From: Bacteroidota bacterium | GTDB lineage: Bacteria; Bacteroidota; Bacteroidia; Cytophagales; Hymenobacteraceae | DNA length: 7,165 bases | Direction: 5' to 3' | Assembly: GCA_023424725.1 (NCBI GenBank) | Contig: JAFADQ010000413.1 | Coordinates: 1 to 7,165 of the forward strand | Shown: positions 5,537 to 7,165 of the stretch, piece after piece | How the letters are laid out: every line of letters begins with the position of its first letter | Numbering within the stretch: position 1 is the stretch's first letter | Notes under the pieces: model-generated | Database searches by the model: none | Seen by the model: the letters and a program-made list of their open reading frames with translations, nothing else | What the model was told of the DNA's origin: nothing | Position numbers and translations under genes: made by a program

Positions 5537-6538
5537 TTAAATATTATAAATCCCTCCCTTGTAATGCCGCAGGTTTTCTTTATTGCTGAACCAGGCAATA
5601 GTTTCTGCTAAACCCTCTTCCAGCGAAAACTTTTGCTGCCAGTTGGTATGGGTTTTCAGTTTTCCGTTATCGCCTAACAATCTGAACACTTCGCTTTTTT
5701 CGGGCCTCATTCTTGCCTCATCTTCCACGATTTTGGCTTCCGGATTTATTAGTTCTATTAATTTCCGGGAGAGATTTTTCATGCTGATTTCGGTGCCTGT
5801 GGCTATATTGCAATCTTCACCAATTAACTTCTCCGATTTAGCGATTTCTATAAACCCTTGAACGGTATCGGCAACAAAAACCAAGTCGCGGGTTGGGCTA
5901 AGGTCGCCAAGTTTTATGTCGGTTTTGCCTTGCAGCAATTGGGTTATGATGGCCGGAATAATGGCCCTCGCAGACTGCCTTGGCCCGTAAGTATTGAAAG
6001 GCCGCACAATTGTAACTGGTAAATTAAAACTGCGGTAAAACGACTCGGCAATGCAATCGGCGCCAATTTTGGAGGCAGAATAAGGTGATTGAGGCTGCTT
6101 CGGATGATTTTCGTTTATGGGCACATATTGCGCGGTGCCGTATACTTCTGACGTGGAGGTTACCAAAACTCTCCCGGTACCAAGGTCTTTTGCCGCCTGA
6201 ATTATGTTTAGCGTACCTTTAATATTGGTATCTATATAACTGTCGGGAGAGTGGTAGCTGAACGGAATGGCAATTAGCGCGGCCAGGTGAAAAACGATAT
6301 CAATTTCTTTAAGAGCAGTTCTTACACCATTAGGATCGCGGATATCGCCTGCAAAAATCTCTATTTGAGCCAGCTTTTCTGCAGGCAAACTATCTAACCA
6401 GCCCCAGCTATTAAAAGAGTTGTAGAATACAAATGCACGCACAGAACAGCCTTCTTCTAAAAGCGCTTCTACCAAATGGCTGCCTATAAAACCATCGGCG
6501 CCTGTAACCAAAACTTTTTTATTTTTTAGACTTGCCAA
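5537..6538 (-). CDS. legB: LegB-type NAD-dependent nucleotide-sugar 4,6-dehydratase
   Basis: This 333-residue extended short-chain dehydrogenase should convert a nucleotide-linked GlcNAc (GDP-GlcNAc in Campylobacter LegB) to the 4-keto-6-deoxy sugar, the first committed step towards legionaminic acid. Seen: KKVLVTGADGFIGSHL at 7-22 with the GxxGxxG loop at 13-19, FHLAALIAIPFSY at 83-95, TSTSEVYGTA at 127-136 (Ser replaces the Asp of the usual Thr-Asp-Glu, as in other LegB-like proteins), SPYSASK at 151-157 with catalytic Tyr153 and Lys157, and RPFNTYGPRQSARA at 179-192. Length is normal. The start is TTG at 6538-6536: a TAA stop lies directly before it in frame, there is no in-frame ATG or GTG near the N terminus, and MASLKNKKVLVTG fits the family. 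It is the upstream gene of the cassette, 78 bases after a histidine kinase. The aminotransferase that normally follows and uses its product is not present. Confidence 0.92.
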   Translation of the reverse strand: MASLKNKKVLVTGADGFIGSHLVEALLEEGCSVRAFVFYNSFNSWGWLDSLPAEKLAQIEIFAGDIRDPNGVRTALKEIDIVFHLAALIAIPFSYHSPDSYIDTNIKGTLNIIQAAKDLGTGRVLVTSTSEVYGTAQYVPINENHPKQPQSPYSASKIGADCIAESFYRSFNLPVTIVRPFNTYGPRQSARAIIPAIITQLLQGKTDIKLGDLSPTRDLVFVADTVQGFIEIAKSEKLIGEDCNIATGTEISMKNLSRKLIELINPEAKIVEDEARMRPEKSEVFRLLGDNGKLKTHTNWQQKFSLEEGLAETIAWFSNKENLRHYKGGIYNI

Positions 6539-6565
6539 TTAAAGTAACGTGTGCGGTTATCAAAT

Positions 6566-6573
6566 CAAATTTA
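6566..6573 (-). promoter_or_regulatory. Candidate -7 promoter box upstream of legB
   Basis: The minus strand reads TAAATTTG, an exact TAnnTTTG match identical to the box upstream of rmlB. It sits 27 bases before the TTG start of legB and just after a hairpin that may end the kinase transcript, which is a sensible place for the cassette's promoter. No clear TTTG -33 element is seen; the expected position falls inside the hairpin. Confidence 0.35.
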
Positions 6574-6580
6574 TATAATA

Positions 6581-6603
6581 AGCGCCATTGATCTGAAGGC
6601 GCT
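6581..6603 (-). terminator. Possible terminator hairpin after the histidine kinase gene
   Basis: AGCGCC (6581-6586) and GGCGCT (6598-6603) form a perfect six-base GC-rich stem around an 11-base loop, 13 bases after the kinase stop codon. On the minus strand it is followed by TTATTATATAAATTTG, which is AT-rich but not a clean U-tract, so termination would be weak or partial. It may separate the kinase transcript from the sugar cassette. Confidence 0.4.
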
Positions 6604-6616
6604 GCTGGCACGCAAT

Positions 6617-7165
6617 TTAGCCAAAAGCATCTTGTTTAGCTTGGGTTAGCAAATCTTTTGCTGCGAGTTCATCGCCTTGCATAGGCACATCAATTATAAA
6701 CGTAGTTCCGTTGCCCAAGCCGCTGTCGATATTTAAAGTGCCGCCCAACTGGCTTATTCGCGCCTGTATGTTGGCAAGGCCCATGCCGTTTGCGATTACA
6801 GAAGCTGGGTTAAAGCCGGTGCCGTTATCTTCTACAACAATATTCAGCAGGTCGTCGAATTTATTTAGCTGAATGGTAATTTCGGTGGCGCTGGCGTGCT
6901 TTAAGGCGTTGTTTACGAGTTCCTGCAAAATGCGGTATAGAGGCACTTCCAGGTCTGCAGGCAGCCGGTTTTGCAAGCCGAATACAGAAAGCTTACAGTT
7001 TATCTGTCCGGTACTGGTCAGGTTTTTCTGCATATCTTCTATCGCAGCTACTAAACCAAACTTCATCAGTACGCCTGAAACCATATTATGCGAAATGCGC
7101 CGGACTTCCTGAATAGATTCGTCGAGCAACTGGCCAGCTTCGTTAAGTTGCGTGGTAATGGTGGC
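6617..7165 (-). CDS. Sensor histidine kinase, HisKA_3/HATPase_c, C-terminal part (truncated by window edge)
   Basis: The reading frame is open from the right window edge to TAA at 6619-6617, giving 182 visible residues with the N terminus missing. Seen: the second helix of a HisKA_3 dimerisation domain (ESIQEVRRISHNMVSGV, about 16-32, then LMKFGL) and a complete HATPase_c ATP-binding domain with N-box ELVNNALKHAS at 81-92, G1 box EDNGTGF at 112-118, G2 box GMGLANIQ at 127-134 and GNGTTF at 151-156. This is the NarL/DesK-type kinase class, which autophosphorylates a histidine and usually signals to a LuxR-family response regulator. The phosphoacceptor histidine and any sensor domain lie beyond the edge, so the signal is unknown. 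A TTG at 7129 is inside the domain and is not a plausible start. No response regulator follows; legB is next after 78 bases. Whether this kinase controls the cassette cannot be judged here. Confidence 0.93.
   Translation of the reverse strand, partial: ATITTQLNEAGQLLDESIQEVRRISHNMVSGVLMKFGLVAAIEDMQKNLTSTGQINCKLSVFGLQNRLPADLEVPLYRILQELVNNALKHASATEITIQLNKFDDLLNIVVEDNGTGFNPASVIANGMGLANIQARISQLGGTLNIDSGLGNGTTFIIDVPMQGDELAAKDLLTQAKQDAFG

Overview
The window looks like a stretch of a Bacteroidota chromosome, probably Cytophagales (Hymenobacter/Pontibacter/Adhaeribacter-like). This is inferred from moderate-GC genes separated by very AT-rich gaps, little sign of Shine-Dalgarno sequences, TAnnTTTG-type -7 boxes upstream of two genes, and the style of the proteins. 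No rRNA or other marker gene is present, so the genus is a guess. Every supported gene lies on the minus strand, so transcription runs from high to low coordinates.

Layout in the direction of transcription. 7165-6617: the C-terminal part of a HisKA_3-type sensor histidine kinase, cut by the window edge. 6616-6539: a short gap with a hairpin and a possible promoter. 6538-5537: a LegB-type NAD-dependent sugar 4,6-dehydratase starting at TTG. 5536-5405: a 132-base gap with two inverted repeats and no gene. 5404-744: five tightly packed genes whose ends overlap by one to four bases: a NeuD/PglD-like acetyltransferase, NeuB-type nonulosonate synthase, NeuC-type hydrolysing 2-epimerase, a CBS-domain sugar-1-phosphate nucleotidyltransferase (PtmE-like), and a NeuA-type CMP-nonulosonate cytidylyltransferase. 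743-473: an AT-rich gap with a candidate promoter and a tiered inverted repeat. 472-1: the N-terminal 157 codons of rmlB (dTDP-glucose 4,6-dehydratase), cut by the window edge.

Together, legB to neuA form the recognised cassette for a CMP-activated nine-carbon sugar of the legionaminic acid type, made through a nucleotide-linked (probably GDP-linked) hexosamine. The nucleotidyltransferase makes the activated hexosamine, LegB makes the 4-keto-6-deoxy intermediate, an aminotransferase and the NeuD-like enzyme install the 4-acetamido group, NeuC removes the nucleotide and epimerises C2, NeuB condenses the sugar with phosphoenolpyruvate, and NeuA activates it with CTP. The sugar would decorate a surface polysaccharide or glycoprotein. 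The cassette is known. The notable departure here is that the LegC-type PLP aminotransferase, normally between legB and the acetyltransferase gene, is absent; its expected place is the only non-overlapping junction in the cassette. The rmlB leader structure is the other feature not explained by ordinary annotation. I see no mobile element, CRISPR array, tRNA or rRNA.
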